From contig CAMLFV010000074.1 in the NCBI GenBank assembly GCA_946479395.1, positions 1 through 12,742 of the forward strand: a stretch of 12,742 nt of DNA, read 5' to 3'. The first letter of the stretch is position 1, and each line of letters starts with the position of its first letter. Below the pieces are notes generated by a model. The model made no database searches, was not told where the DNA came from, and worked only from the letters and a program-made list of their open reading frames with translations. The translations under genes were made by a program, and so were the position numbers. The DNA comes from an uncultured Flavobacterium sp. Its GTDB lineage: Bacteria > Bacteroidota > Bacteroidia > Flavobacteriales > Flavobacteriaceae. Shown here piece after piece: positions 1 to 6,379 of the stretch.

Positions 1-2237
1 AGCCTATTGTAACTAAAATTCAAATTGAATTTTGGCAATGGCTTGCACAATATTATATGTGTTCGTTGGGCGAAGTTTATAAAGCGGCATTACCAAGTGC
101 TTTTCTGTTGGAAAGCGAAACCATATTGAGTTTTAACCGCGATTTGGTTGTTGATTTAAGATCATTGAACGATGATGAATTTTTATTGTACGAAGCTTTT
201 GAACAACAACCCATTCTTCGGTTTGATGAGGTTCAAAATATCCTAAACAAAAAGAAAGTTTTTGGTGTTATTGATGAATTATTGAAAAAAGATATTATCT
301 ATCTAAATCAGCATATTCACGAAAAGTACAAACCAAAACTGGTTAAATATGTTTCATTACATGATAATTATAAAGAAGAAAGTAAACTAATAAACCTTTT
401 AGATAACGAATTAAAAACCGAAAAACAACGAGCGCTTGTTTTAAAATACTTTCAGTTAAGTACGCAAAAGTCAACAATTGAATTAAAAGAATTATTGAAG
501 GAAGCCGAAGTTTCAACGGCTATTTTTAGTAATCTAGAAAAAAAGCAGATTTTCACGGTTTATACCTTAGCCGAAGATCGCGTGCAGTTTACCGATGCTT
601 TTTTAAACGATATTCAGTTTACCGAAGTGCAAACAACAGCCATCCAAACAATAGAAAATCAGTTTGAAAAGCACGATGTAACTTTGTTAAACGCTGTAAC
701 GGGTGCAGGAAAAACCGAAATCTACATAAAATTGATACAAGAATGTATCGAAAAAAATCAGCAGGCATTATTTCTTGTGCCCGAAATTGGTTTAACTACT
801 CAATTGGTGCAGCGTTTAACGGCTTATTTCGGAAACAAAGTAGCGGTTTACAATTCTAAATATTCCGAAAACGAAAGGGTAGAAGTATATCAGCATGTGT
901 TGAATCATACCGAAAATGCCCAAGTTGTCATAGGTTCACGTTCATCCATCTTTCTTCCGTTTAAAAACCTGCAGTTAATTATTGTAGATGAAGAACACGA
1001 AGCAAGCTACAAACAGGTCGATCCTACACCACGTTTTCATGCGCGCGATGCTGCTATTGTTTTGGCGAAAATGTTTCAAGCAAAAGTTTTGCTGGGATCG
1101 GCAACTCCAAGTTTGGAAAGCTATTACAATGCGTATCAACAAAAATATGGCTATGTAGAATTAAATCAGCGTTTTACAAATGTGCAATTGCCCGAAATTG
1201 TTTTGGTCGATTTAAAAGAAGCACGCAGAAAAAAAGAAATAAACGGAATTTTCAGTATAAAATTGATCGATGCCATTACCGAAGCGCTTTACAACGGCGA
1301 GCAAGTTTTGTTGTTTCAAAATCGTCGGGGTTATTCGCCTGTTTTAGAATGTTTAACATGCGGAAACGTACCACATTGTATTTCATGCGATGTTAGCTTG
1401 ACCTATTATAAACGTCAAAATTATTTAAAGTGTCATTATTGCGGCTACACCATGTCAATGCCTACAAAATGCCATAGTTGCCATAGTACCGAATTGACCA
1501 CGAAAGGATTGGGAACCGAACAGATAGAAGACGCTTTACGATCAATTTTTCCAAACAAACAAATTGCCAGAATGGATCAGGATACCACCCGAGGAAAATT
1601 TGCTTTTGAACGATTAATCGATGGCTTTAAAAATCGTGAAATTGACATTATGGTGGGAACGCAAATGTTGGCAAAAGGTCTCGATTTTGACAATGTTTCC
1701 CTTGTGGGTATCATGAATGCCGACAGTATGCTGACCTTTCCCGATTTCCGAGCTTATGAACGAGCCTATCAGTTAATGACACAGGTTGCAGGGCGTGCCG
1801 GCAGAAAAAATAAACAAGGAAAGGTATTGATCCAAACTTATAATCCGTACCACAACACCATACAACAGGTTACCCAAAACGATTATAAAGCAATGTTTAA
1901 AGAGCAGATGTACGAACGATTGAACTTTAAATATCCGCCCTTTTATCGTTTGATACGTTTGCAAATGAAACATACCGATTATAATAAAGTAAAAGAAGCA
2001 TCAACTTGGTTGGCAACAAATATGCGGAACAATATAAACGGAATTTTAGTTTTAGGTCCGCAAGAACCATCAATAAACAGAATCCGAAATCAGTATATCC
2101 AGATTGTATTAATAAAACTTCCGCTTAACAAACCGGTAAATGTTTTAAAAACAGCTATTCAAAAAAGCATCAATAGTTTAGAAACTATTGGCATGTATAA
2201 AGGCGTAAAAGCAACTATAAGCGTTGATTATTATTAG
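1..2237 (+). CDS. priA: Primosomal protein N' (PriA), replication restart DNA helicase, 5'-truncated by window edge
   Basis: PriA is a superfamily 2 helicase that recognises stalled forks and reloads the replicative helicase. The frame is open from base 3, and the residues before the first ATG at 57 (FWQWLAQYY, running on into MCSLGEV) are typical internal PriA sequence. The true start therefore lies outside the window; 744 codons are visible and roughly 70 N-terminal residues are probably missing. Visible motifs are a Walker A (TGAGKTE, about 697-717), a Walker B box DEEH (987-998), an eight-cysteine zinc-binding insertion between about 1350 and 1490 (CLTC, CISC, CHYC, CHSC), then GLGTEQIEDAL, GTQMLAKGLDFD and the helicase motif VAGRAGR. 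No frameshift is seen. It ends 201 bases before rpsF, with a repeat element and the rpsF promoter between, so it is probably a separate unit. Confidence 0.97.
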   Translation, partial: PIVTKIQIEFWQWLAQYYMCSLGEVYKAALPSAFLLESETILSFNRDLVVDLRSLNDDEFLLYEAFEQQPILRFDEVQNILNKKKVFGVIDELLKKDIIYLNQHIHEKYKPKLVKYVSLHDNYKEESKLINLLDNELKTEKQRALVLKYFQLSTQKSTIELKELLKEAEVSTAIFSNLEKKQIFTVYTLAEDRVQFTDAFLNDIQFTEVQTTAIQTIENQFEKHDVTLLNAVTGAGKTEIYIKLIQECIEKNQQALFLVPEIGLTTQLVQRLTAYFGNKVAVYNSKYSENERVEVYQHVLNHTENAQVVIGSRSSIFLPFKNLQLIIVDEEHEASYKQVDPTPRFHARDAAIVLAKMFQAKVLLGSATPSLESYYNAYQQKYGYVELNQRFTNVQLPEIVLVDLKEARRKKEINGIFSIKLIDAITEALYNGEQVLLFQNRRGYSPVLECLTCGNVPHCISCDVSLTYYKRQNYLKCHYCGYTMSMPTKCHSCHSTELTTKGLGTEQIEDALRSIFPNKQIARMDQDTTRGKFAFERLIDGFKNREIDIMVGTQMLAKGLDFDNVSLVGIMNADSMLTFPDFRAYERAYQLMTQVAGRAGRKNKQGKVLIQTYNPYHNTIQQVTQNDYKAMFKEQMYERLNFKYPPFYRLIRLQMKHTDYNKVKEASTWLATNMRNNINGILVLGPQEPSINRIRNQYIQIVLIKLPLNKPVNVLKTAIQKSINSLETIGMYKGVKATISVDYY

Positions 2238-2249
2238 AATGTTTGATGT

Positions 2250-2338
2250 TGTCATTCCGACGAAAGGAGGAATCTGAAAAAAAGATGAATTTTGATTTTA
2301 GAGATTCTTCATTCCACTTCGTTTCATTCAGAATGACA
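2250..2338. repeat. Imperfect inverted repeat of the TGTCATTC...GAATCT intergenic type
   Basis: The left arm (2250-2275) begins TGTCATTC and ends GAATCT. The right arm (2302-2338), read on the other strand, also begins TGTCATTC and ends GAATCT, with a similar middle (GAAACGAAGTGGAATGAA against GACGAAAGGAG). The 26 bases between are AT-rich. The arms resemble the TGTCATTCTGAGCG...GAAGAATCT family of intergenic repeats that recurs in many bacterial genomes; that link is from memory, not a search. It starts 12 bases after the priA stop, so it could also fold in the 3' end of the priA mRNA. There is no strong T-run after it, so I do not call it an intrinsic terminator. Confidence 0.65.
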
Positions 2339-2372
2339 GGTTTAATTATATCAAAAATAAATCTACAAACCA

Positions 2373-2404
2373 TTTGCTAATAAAAATAAACTGTTATATA
2401 TTTG
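2373..2404 (+). promoter_or_regulatory. Promoter of rpsF-rpsR-rplI
   Basis: A Bacteroidota-type promoter is visible: TTTG at 2373-2376 as the -33 element, a 20-base spacer, and TATATTTG at 2397-2404 as the -7 element (consensus TAnnTTTG). Transcription would begin near 2410, giving an AT-rich leader of only about 30 bases before the rpsF ATG at 2439, with no Shine-Dalgarno sequence. Confidence 0.75.
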
Positions 2405-2438
2405 CACCCAATTTTATAACAAATTAAATAGAATTATT

Positions 2439-2780
2439 ATGAATCATTATGAAACTGTTTTCATTTTGAATCCCGTTTTATCTGAAACTCAGGTAAAGGA
2501 AACAGTACAGAAATTCGAAGATTTTCTTGCTTCAAAAGGGGCTAAAATGATCTCTAAAGAAGATTGGGGCTTAAAAAAATTAGCTTACGAAATTCAAAAC
2601 AAAAAAAGTGGTTTTTACCATTTATTTGAGTACACTGTACCAGGTGATGCAATCATTGGTTTAGAAACAGAATTCCGTCGCGATGAGCGTGTTATGCGTT
2701 TCTTAACAGTAGCATTAGACAAGCATGCTATTTCTTGGGCAGAAAGAAGAAGAGAGAAATTAAAAACTAAAAAAGCGTAA
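2439..2780 (+). CDS. rpsF: 30S ribosomal protein bS6
   Basis: bS6 binds 16S rRNA together with bS18 in the platform of the small subunit. The 113-residue protein has the usual start [16 protein letters not shown], the central [21 protein letters not shown] segment with its basic and aromatic residues, and the closing [18 protein letters not shown]. The length is normal for Bacteroidota. It is first gene of the rpsF-rpsR-rplI operon, with rpsR only five bases downstream. In Bacteroidota, bS6, bS18 and bS21 have been reported to form the pocket that occludes the anti-Shine-Dalgarno end of 16S rRNA, which fits the lack of Shine-Dalgarno sequences in this window. Confidence 0.97.
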   Translation: MNHYETVFILNPVLSETQVKETVQKFEDFLASKGAKMISKEDWGLKKLAYEIQNKKSGFYHLFEYTVPGDAIIGLETEFRRDERVMRFLTVALDKHAISWAERRREKLKTKKA

Positions 2781-2785
2781 TTATC

Positions 2786-3082
2786 ATGTCAAACATTGAG
2801 CAATCTGCAAAAGGTAAAAAAGACGGAGATATCAGATATTTAACGCCTTTAAACATTGAAACTAACAAAACTAAAAAATATTGTCGTTTCAAAAAATCTG
2901 GAATCAAATACATCGATTATAAAGATGCTGATTTCTTATTAAAATTCGTTAACGAGCAAGGTAAAATTTTACCACGTCGTTTAACAGGGACTTCTTTAAA
3001 ATACCAAAGAAAAGTATCTGTAGCTGTAAAACGTGCACGTCACTTAGCTTTAATGCCTTACGTTGCAGATTTATTAAAATAA
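2786..3082 (+). CDS. rpsR: 30S ribosomal protein bS18
   Basis: bS18 is the small-subunit platform protein that forms a heterodimer with bS6. The 98-residue product contains the conserved [16 protein letters not shown] segment, [16 protein letters not shown] and [12 protein letters not shown]. An N-terminal extension of about 25 residues before NKTKKYCRF is normal in this phylum. Only one cysteine (Cys33) lies in the YCRFKK region where zinc-binding forms have a cysteine pair, so this is a zinc-free form. It begins five bases after rpsF, consistent with translational coupling. The spacer to rplI (63 bases) is much longer and structured. Confidence 0.97.
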   Translation: MSNIEQSAKGKKDGDIRYLTPLNIETNKTKKYCRFKKSGIKYIDYKDADFLLKFVNEQGKILPRRLTGTSLKYQRKVSVAVKRARHLALMPYVADLLK

Positions 3083-3094
3083 TATCAAATTAAA

Positions 3095-3145
3095 GTTGTT
3101 GCCTCGCTACCGGCGGGCTAACTTCTTATTAAAAAGGACAACAAC
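3095..3145 (+). promoter_or_regulatory. Structured leader of rplI with a sequestered Shine-Dalgarno sequence
   Basis: GTTGTTGCC (3095-3103) can pair with GGACAACAAC (3136-3145), giving nine base pairs with one bulged A at 3138. The stem ends at the base before the rplI ATG. The right arm contains AAGGA (3134-3138), a Shine-Dalgarno-like sequence seven bases from the ATG, which is the ideal spacing but rare in this lineage; its GG pairs with the CC of the left arm. The loop holds the only GC-rich stretch nearby (CTACCGGCGGGC, 3108-3119), which could form a small inner hairpin. This suggests control of L9 translation by RNA structure. Pairing was worked out by eye only. Confidence 0.5.
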
Positions 3146-3586
3146 ATGGAAATTATCTTAAAACAAGATGTTCAAAAATTAGGATTTAAAGACGATGTAG
3201 TAACTGTAAAACCAGGATACGGTCGTAATTTTTTAATTCCTCAAGGTATGGCTGTATTAGCTACACCTTCTGCGAAAAAAGTTTTAGCAGAAAATTTAAG
3301 ACAAAGAGCTCACAAAGAAGCTAAATTAATTGCTGACGCTAACGCTGTTGCTGATGCATTAAAAGCTTTAGAGATCAAGATCGCTGTTAAAGCTGGTGGT
3401 GAAAAATTATTTGGTTCGGTAACGAACGCTGATATTGCTGCTGCTTTAGAATCTAACGGTCAGTCAATTGACAAAAAATTCATCACTTCAGGTACAATCA
3501 AACGTTTAGGTAAATATGCTGCAAACGTACGTTTACACCGCGATGTAATTGTTGAATTACCATACGAAGTTGTTGCTGCTGAGTAA
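3146..3586 (+). CDS. rplI: 50S ribosomal protein bL9
   Basis: bL9 is an elongated protein at the base of the L1 stalk with two globular domains joined by a long helix. The 146-residue product starts MEIILKQDVQKLGFKDDVV, followed by VKPGYGRNFLIPQGMA, the N-terminal domain signature. A charged, alanine-rich connecting helix follows (about residues 45-75). The C-terminal domain has KLFGSVTNADIAAAL and ends in HRDVIVELPYEVV. Codon use is strongly of the ribosomal-protein type (many GCT, TTA and GTA). It is the last gene of the operon, followed by an intrinsic terminator 22 bases after the stop. The start is supported by AAGGA seven bases upstream. Confidence 0.97.
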   Translation: MEIILKQDVQKLGFKDDVVTVKPGYGRNFLIPQGMAVLATPSAKKVLAENLRQRAHKEAKLIADANAVADALKALEIKIAVKAGGEKLFGSVTNADIAAALESNGQSIDKKFITSGTIKRLGKYAANVRLHRDVIVELPYEVVAAE

Positions 3587-3608
3587 TTAGTCGCAAAATA
3601 GTATATTG

Positions 3609-3638
3609 AAAACCTTCTTTTTAAAGAAGGTTTTTTTT
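3609..3638 (+). terminator. Intrinsic terminator after rplI
   Basis: AACCTTCTTT (3611-3620) pairs with AAAGAAGGTT (3623-3632); two more A-T pairs extend the stem outward. A run of eight T (3631-3638) follows. It closes the ribosomal operon and ends only 14 bases before the next ATG at 3653. Confidence 0.85.
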
Positions 3639-3652
3639 ATTAAATTTATCGA

Positions 3653-4219
3653 ATGAATTTTACAGATTTAAACCAGAAACTTACAGGTAATTCAAACCAT
3701 ATTGCTGTATCAACCTATCAATCTCCGTTAGGTTTGATGTTTTTGGGTGCTACCGAAAATGGAATTTGTTTGGTTGAATTTTATGATCGAATTCATTTAG
3801 AAAAAACACTTTTAAAATTAGCCGAAAGTTTAAAGGCACAGTTTGTTGAAGAAGAAAACCAGCATCTAAATCAATTAAAAGAAGAACTCACTTTATATTT
3901 CGATAAAAAACTCCATGAATTTACTGTTCCGTTGGTATTGACAGGAACCGATTTTCAACAGAAAGTATTTCAATCATTAATTAAAATTCCATACGGAACT
4001 ACATCAACCTACAAAAATCAGGCAATTGTTTTGGACGATTTAAAAGCGATTCGTGCGGTTGCAACTGCGAATGGACTGAATAAAATAGCTATTGTAATTC
4101 CGTGCCATAGAATTATTGGAAGCGACGGATCAATGGTTGGTTATGCAGGTGGAATACACAGAAAAGAAGCGTTATTGCATCTTGAAGGCTCTTTGCAGCA
4201 AACACAATTAAGTTTATAG
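3653..4219 (+). CDS. ogt: Methylated-DNA--protein-cysteine methyltransferase (O6-alkylguanine-DNA alkyltransferase)
   Basis: This suicidal DNA repair protein moves the alkyl group from O6-alkylguanine to its own cysteine. The 188-residue product has an N-terminal domain (YQSPLGLMFLGATENGICLVEF) and a C-terminal catalytic domain: FQQKVFQSLIKIPYGTTSTY, the DNA-contact segment RAVATANGLNKI, and the active-site motif IPCHRIIGSDG with Cys151 as alkyl acceptor, then GYAGGIHRKEALLHLE. No AraC or Ada N-terminal domain is attached, so it is a stand-alone Ogt-like form. It begins 14 bases after the rplI terminator. I found no good TAnnTTTG promoter in the short gap, so its expression may rely on terminator read-through or on a promoter inside rplI. 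The WYL regulator gene starts six bases after its stop, so the two are almost certainly co-transcribed. Confidence 0.93.
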   Translation: MNFTDLNQKLTGNSNHIAVSTYQSPLGLMFLGATENGICLVEFYDRIHLEKTLLKLAESLKAQFVEEENQHLNQLKEELTLYFDKKLHEFTVPLVLTGTDFQQKVFQSLIKIPYGTTSTYKNQAIVLDDLKAIRAVATANGLNKIAIVIPCHRIIGSDGSMVGYAGGIHRKEALLHLEGSLQQTQLSL

Positions 4220-4225
4220 TAGTTT

Positions 4226-5182
4226 ATGAGCGAGCTTAATGTAAAGAAATTCAACCGTATTTTAAGCATTTATGTGCAGTTGCAATCACGAAACTGGATT
4301 ACGGCACAACAATTTGCAGATCGCTACCAAGTAAGTGTTCGAACCATTTATCGCGACATAAAAGCGTTGGAAAAAGCCGGGGTTCCTATTTATAACGAAC
4401 AGGGGAAAGGTTACGCTTTGGTTGAAGGATACAAAATTCCACCGACTATTTTTACAAAAGACGAAGCGTTTAGTTTTGTGATTGCCGAAAAACTCATGGA
4501 AAAATATGCAGATAAAAAAATGAGTTTCAATTTTTCGTCTGCCATACATAAAATGAAAGCGGTTTTGCGATCAAGCGAAAAAGAAAATGTAGCTTTAATT
4601 GAAGATCAGTTTTTAATATTCGATACCGCATCAAACGAAACATCAAACGAAGTGCTTTCAGTTTTGTTGGAAAGTATCGTATCGAAAAAGCAAATAGAAA
4701 TTTTATATCAAAAACCCGGACAAAGTAAAGCTGATAAGCGACTTTTAGAACCAATCGGAATTTTTTACGAACATGATTATTGGTATTTTATGGCTTTTTG
4801 TTATTTGCGAAATGATTACCGTCAGTTTAGAATTGACCGTGTAAAACAGATTGTAAAAACAGAAGTTTCTTTTAATCGTGAACACAAACAATTAGATTAT
4901 TTTCTGAATGCAAAAAAGCAGACGGAAGTTTTAAAAACAACGGTTAAAATTTTAGCACCTAAAAAATCGGCACATTATTTTAATTGGGATCGAAATACGT
5001 ATGGTTTTGTATCTGAAAAAGAACTAAATGATAAAATGGAACTGACATTTGAAACTACCACGCATTTGCAATATTTTGCACGTTGGTTTTTAATGTTTTC
5101 TGCCGAAGCTGAAATCACTGAACCTTTAGAATTAAAACAGATTGTTACCGATTTATTGCAGAAGGCAATTGAAAAGATATAA
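4226..5182 (+). CDS. YafY/WYL-family helix-turn-helix transcriptional regulator
   Basis: This is a 318-residue regulator with the standard layout. An N-terminal winged helix-turn-helix covers about residues 8-68 (WITAQQFADRYQVSVRTIYRDIKALEKAG, then the wing YNEQGKGYALVEGY). A linker follows, then a WYL domain (about 145-210) and a WYL C-terminal extension ending in LLQKAIEKI. In the WYL core the name motif reads WYF (Trp186-Tyr187-Phe188), followed by MAFCYLRNDYRQFRIDRV, so the arginines and the FRxDR signature are intact. WYL domains are thought to bind nucleic acids or nucleotides; some members sense DNA damage through single-stranded DNA. It is placed six bases after an alkyltransferase gene, which makes a role in controlling DNA repair reasonable but unproven. 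A bidirectional terminator begins within its stop codon. Confidence 0.9.
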   Translation: MSELNVKKFNRILSIYVQLQSRNWITAQQFADRYQVSVRTIYRDIKALEKAGVPIYNEQGKGYALVEGYKIPPTIFTKDEAFSFVIAEKLMEKYADKKMSFNFSSAIHKMKAVLRSSEKENVALIEDQFLIFDTASNETSNEVLSVLLESIVSKKQIEILYQKPGQSKADKRLLEPIGIFYEHDYWYFMAFCYLRNDYRQFRIDRVKQIVKTEVSFNREHKQLDYFLNAKKQTEVLKTTVKILAPKKSAHYFNWDRNTYGFVSEKELNDKMELTFETTTHLQYFARWFLMFSAEAEITEPLELKQIVTDLLQKAIEKI

Positions 5183-5212
5183 AAAAGCGTTTCAATTTTG
5201 AAACGCTTTTTT
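5181..5212. terminator. Bidirectional intrinsic terminator between the convergent WYL regulator and gcvT
   Basis: A near-perfect palindrome: AAAAAAGCGTTTCA (5181-5194) pairs with TGAAACGCTTTTTT (5199-5212). The A-run on one side and T-run on the other make it usable in both directions. It overlaps the last two bases of the regulator stop codon and lies 12 bases beyond the gcvT stop. Confidence 0.88.
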
Positions 5213-5224
5213 ATTGTGATATTC

Positions 5225-6307
5225 TTACTTCTTATAAAAAGGTGTTTTAACAACCTGTGCTTTTACATCGTTTTTACGGATGCGGATAAAAATTTCAGTT
5301 CCTTCTTTCGAAAATTCTTTATTTACATAACCCATTCCCACACCTTTATTTAAAGACGGAGATTGTGTTCCTGAAGTTACATGACCAATAACGTTTCCTT
5401 CTGCATCAACAATTTCGTAATCGTGACGTGGAATTCCGCGATCGATCAATTCAAAACCAATTAATTTTGTAGCTACACCATTTTCTTTGTCGGCTTTAAT
5501 GTTTTCGCTGTTTACAAAATCTTTCGTGAATTTTGTAACCCACCCTAAACCTGCTGCAATTGGCGAAGTAGTATCGTTAATTTCGTTTCCGTATAAGCAA
5601 TATCCCATTTCTAAACGTAAGGTATCGCGCGCAGCCAAACCAATTGGTTTAATGCCGAATTGTTCACCTGCTTTCAACACTTCGTTCCAAATATGCACAA
5701 CATCTTCGTTTTTAGCATAAATTTCAATTCCGCCAGATCCTGTATAACCAGTTGCCGAAACAATCACATTTTCTTTACCTGCAAAAGTTCCAACTTCAAA
5801 CGTATAAAATTTCAAGTTAGCCAAATCAACATTTGTTAAACTCTGCATTGCTTCGTTTGCTTTTGGACCTTGAATTGCCAATAATGAATATTGATCTGAT
5901 AAATTTTCAAACGCAGCGTTCATTGAGTTGTTAGAAGAAATCCATTCGAAATCTTTATCGATGTTCGATGCATTTACAACCATTAAATATTCGTTATCGC
6001 TAACTTTATAAGTAATAATATCGTCAACAATTCCCCCTTTATCGTTAGGTAAATAGCTGTATTGCGCTTTTCCAGGAACCAAAACAGAAGCGTCGTTAGA
6101 TGTTACTCTTTGAACCAAATCTAAAGCTTTGTCTCCCGAAATTTTAAATAATCCCATGTGCGATACATCAAAAACACCCACATTGTTTCTTACCGTTTCA
6201 TGCTCAATATTAACGCCTTCGTATTGAACTGGCATATTAAATCCTGCGAAAGGAACCATTTTTGCTCCTAAAGCAACGTGAACGTCATTTAAAGGTACTT
6301 GTTTCAT
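5225..6307 (-). CDS. gcvT: Aminomethyltransferase, glycine cleavage system T protein
   Basis: GcvT takes the aminomethyl group carried by lipoylated H protein and passes the methylene to tetrahydrofolate, releasing ammonia. The 360-residue length is typical. Visible signatures are [13 protein letters not shown] near the N-terminus, GVFDVSHMG (44-52), the folate/catalytic region [10 protein letters not shown] with Asp95-Asp96, AIQGPKA, the [14 protein letters not shown] segment and [18 protein letters not shown]. The C-terminal domain has [21 protein letters not shown] and VKTPFYKK. No gcvH or gcvP is in the window. It has its own plausible promoter but lies only 72 bases after copA on the same strand, with no terminator visible between, so read-through from copA is possible. 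Confidence 0.96.
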   Translation of the reverse strand: MKQVPLNDVHVALGAKMVPFAGFNMPVQYEGVNIEHETVRNNVGVFDVSHMGLFKISGDKALDLVQRVTSNDASVLVPGKAQYSYLPNDKGGIVDDIITYKVSDNEYLMVVNASNIDKDFEWISSNNSMNAAFENLSDQYSLLAIQGPKANEAMQSLTNVDLANLKFYTFEVGTFAGKENVIVSATGYTGSGGIEIYAKNEDVVHIWNEVLKAGEQFGIKPIGLAARDTLRLEMGYCLYGNEINDTTSPIAAGLGWVTKFTKDFVNSENIKADKENGVATKLIGFELIDRGIPRHDYEIVDAEGNVIGHVTSGTQSPSLNKGVGMGYVNKEFSKEGTEIFIRIRKNDVKAQVVKTPFYKK

Positions 6308-6337
6308 ATTTGTTGATTGATATTATTTTTTACCAAG

Positions 6338-6369
6338 CGAAATTACATCAATTTTAAACGATTAACAAT
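6338..6369 (-). promoter_or_regulatory. Probable promoter of gcvT
   Basis: On the minus strand, TAATTTCG (6338-6345) resembles the -7 consensus TAnnTTTG with one mismatch. TTG (6366-6368) lies 20 bases upstream as the -33 element. Transcription would begin about 25 bases before the gcvT ATG. No glycine riboswitch fits in so short a leader. Confidence 0.5.
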
Positions 6370-6379
6370 TTTATTGATT

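Noticed and set aside
57..59. ATG at 57 as the start of PriA
   Set aside because: The frame is open upstream to base 3 and the residues before it are conserved PriA sequence, so this is an internal methionine and the gene is cut by the window edge.
2250..2338. Repeat after priA as an intrinsic terminator
   Set aside because: The arms are long and imperfect and no run of T follows either one, so a repeat element is the better description.
4286..4754. Minus-strand open frames inside the WYL regulator gene, and similar frames inside copA, gcvT, frnE-like and pyrD
   Set aside because: They are shadows of well-supported genes on the other strand, with no family signature or start context of their own.
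6308..6379. Glycine riboswitch before gcvT
   Set aside because: Only 72 bases separate gcvT from copA, mostly AT-rich and filled by the promoter; there is no room for the aptamer and no matching helices.
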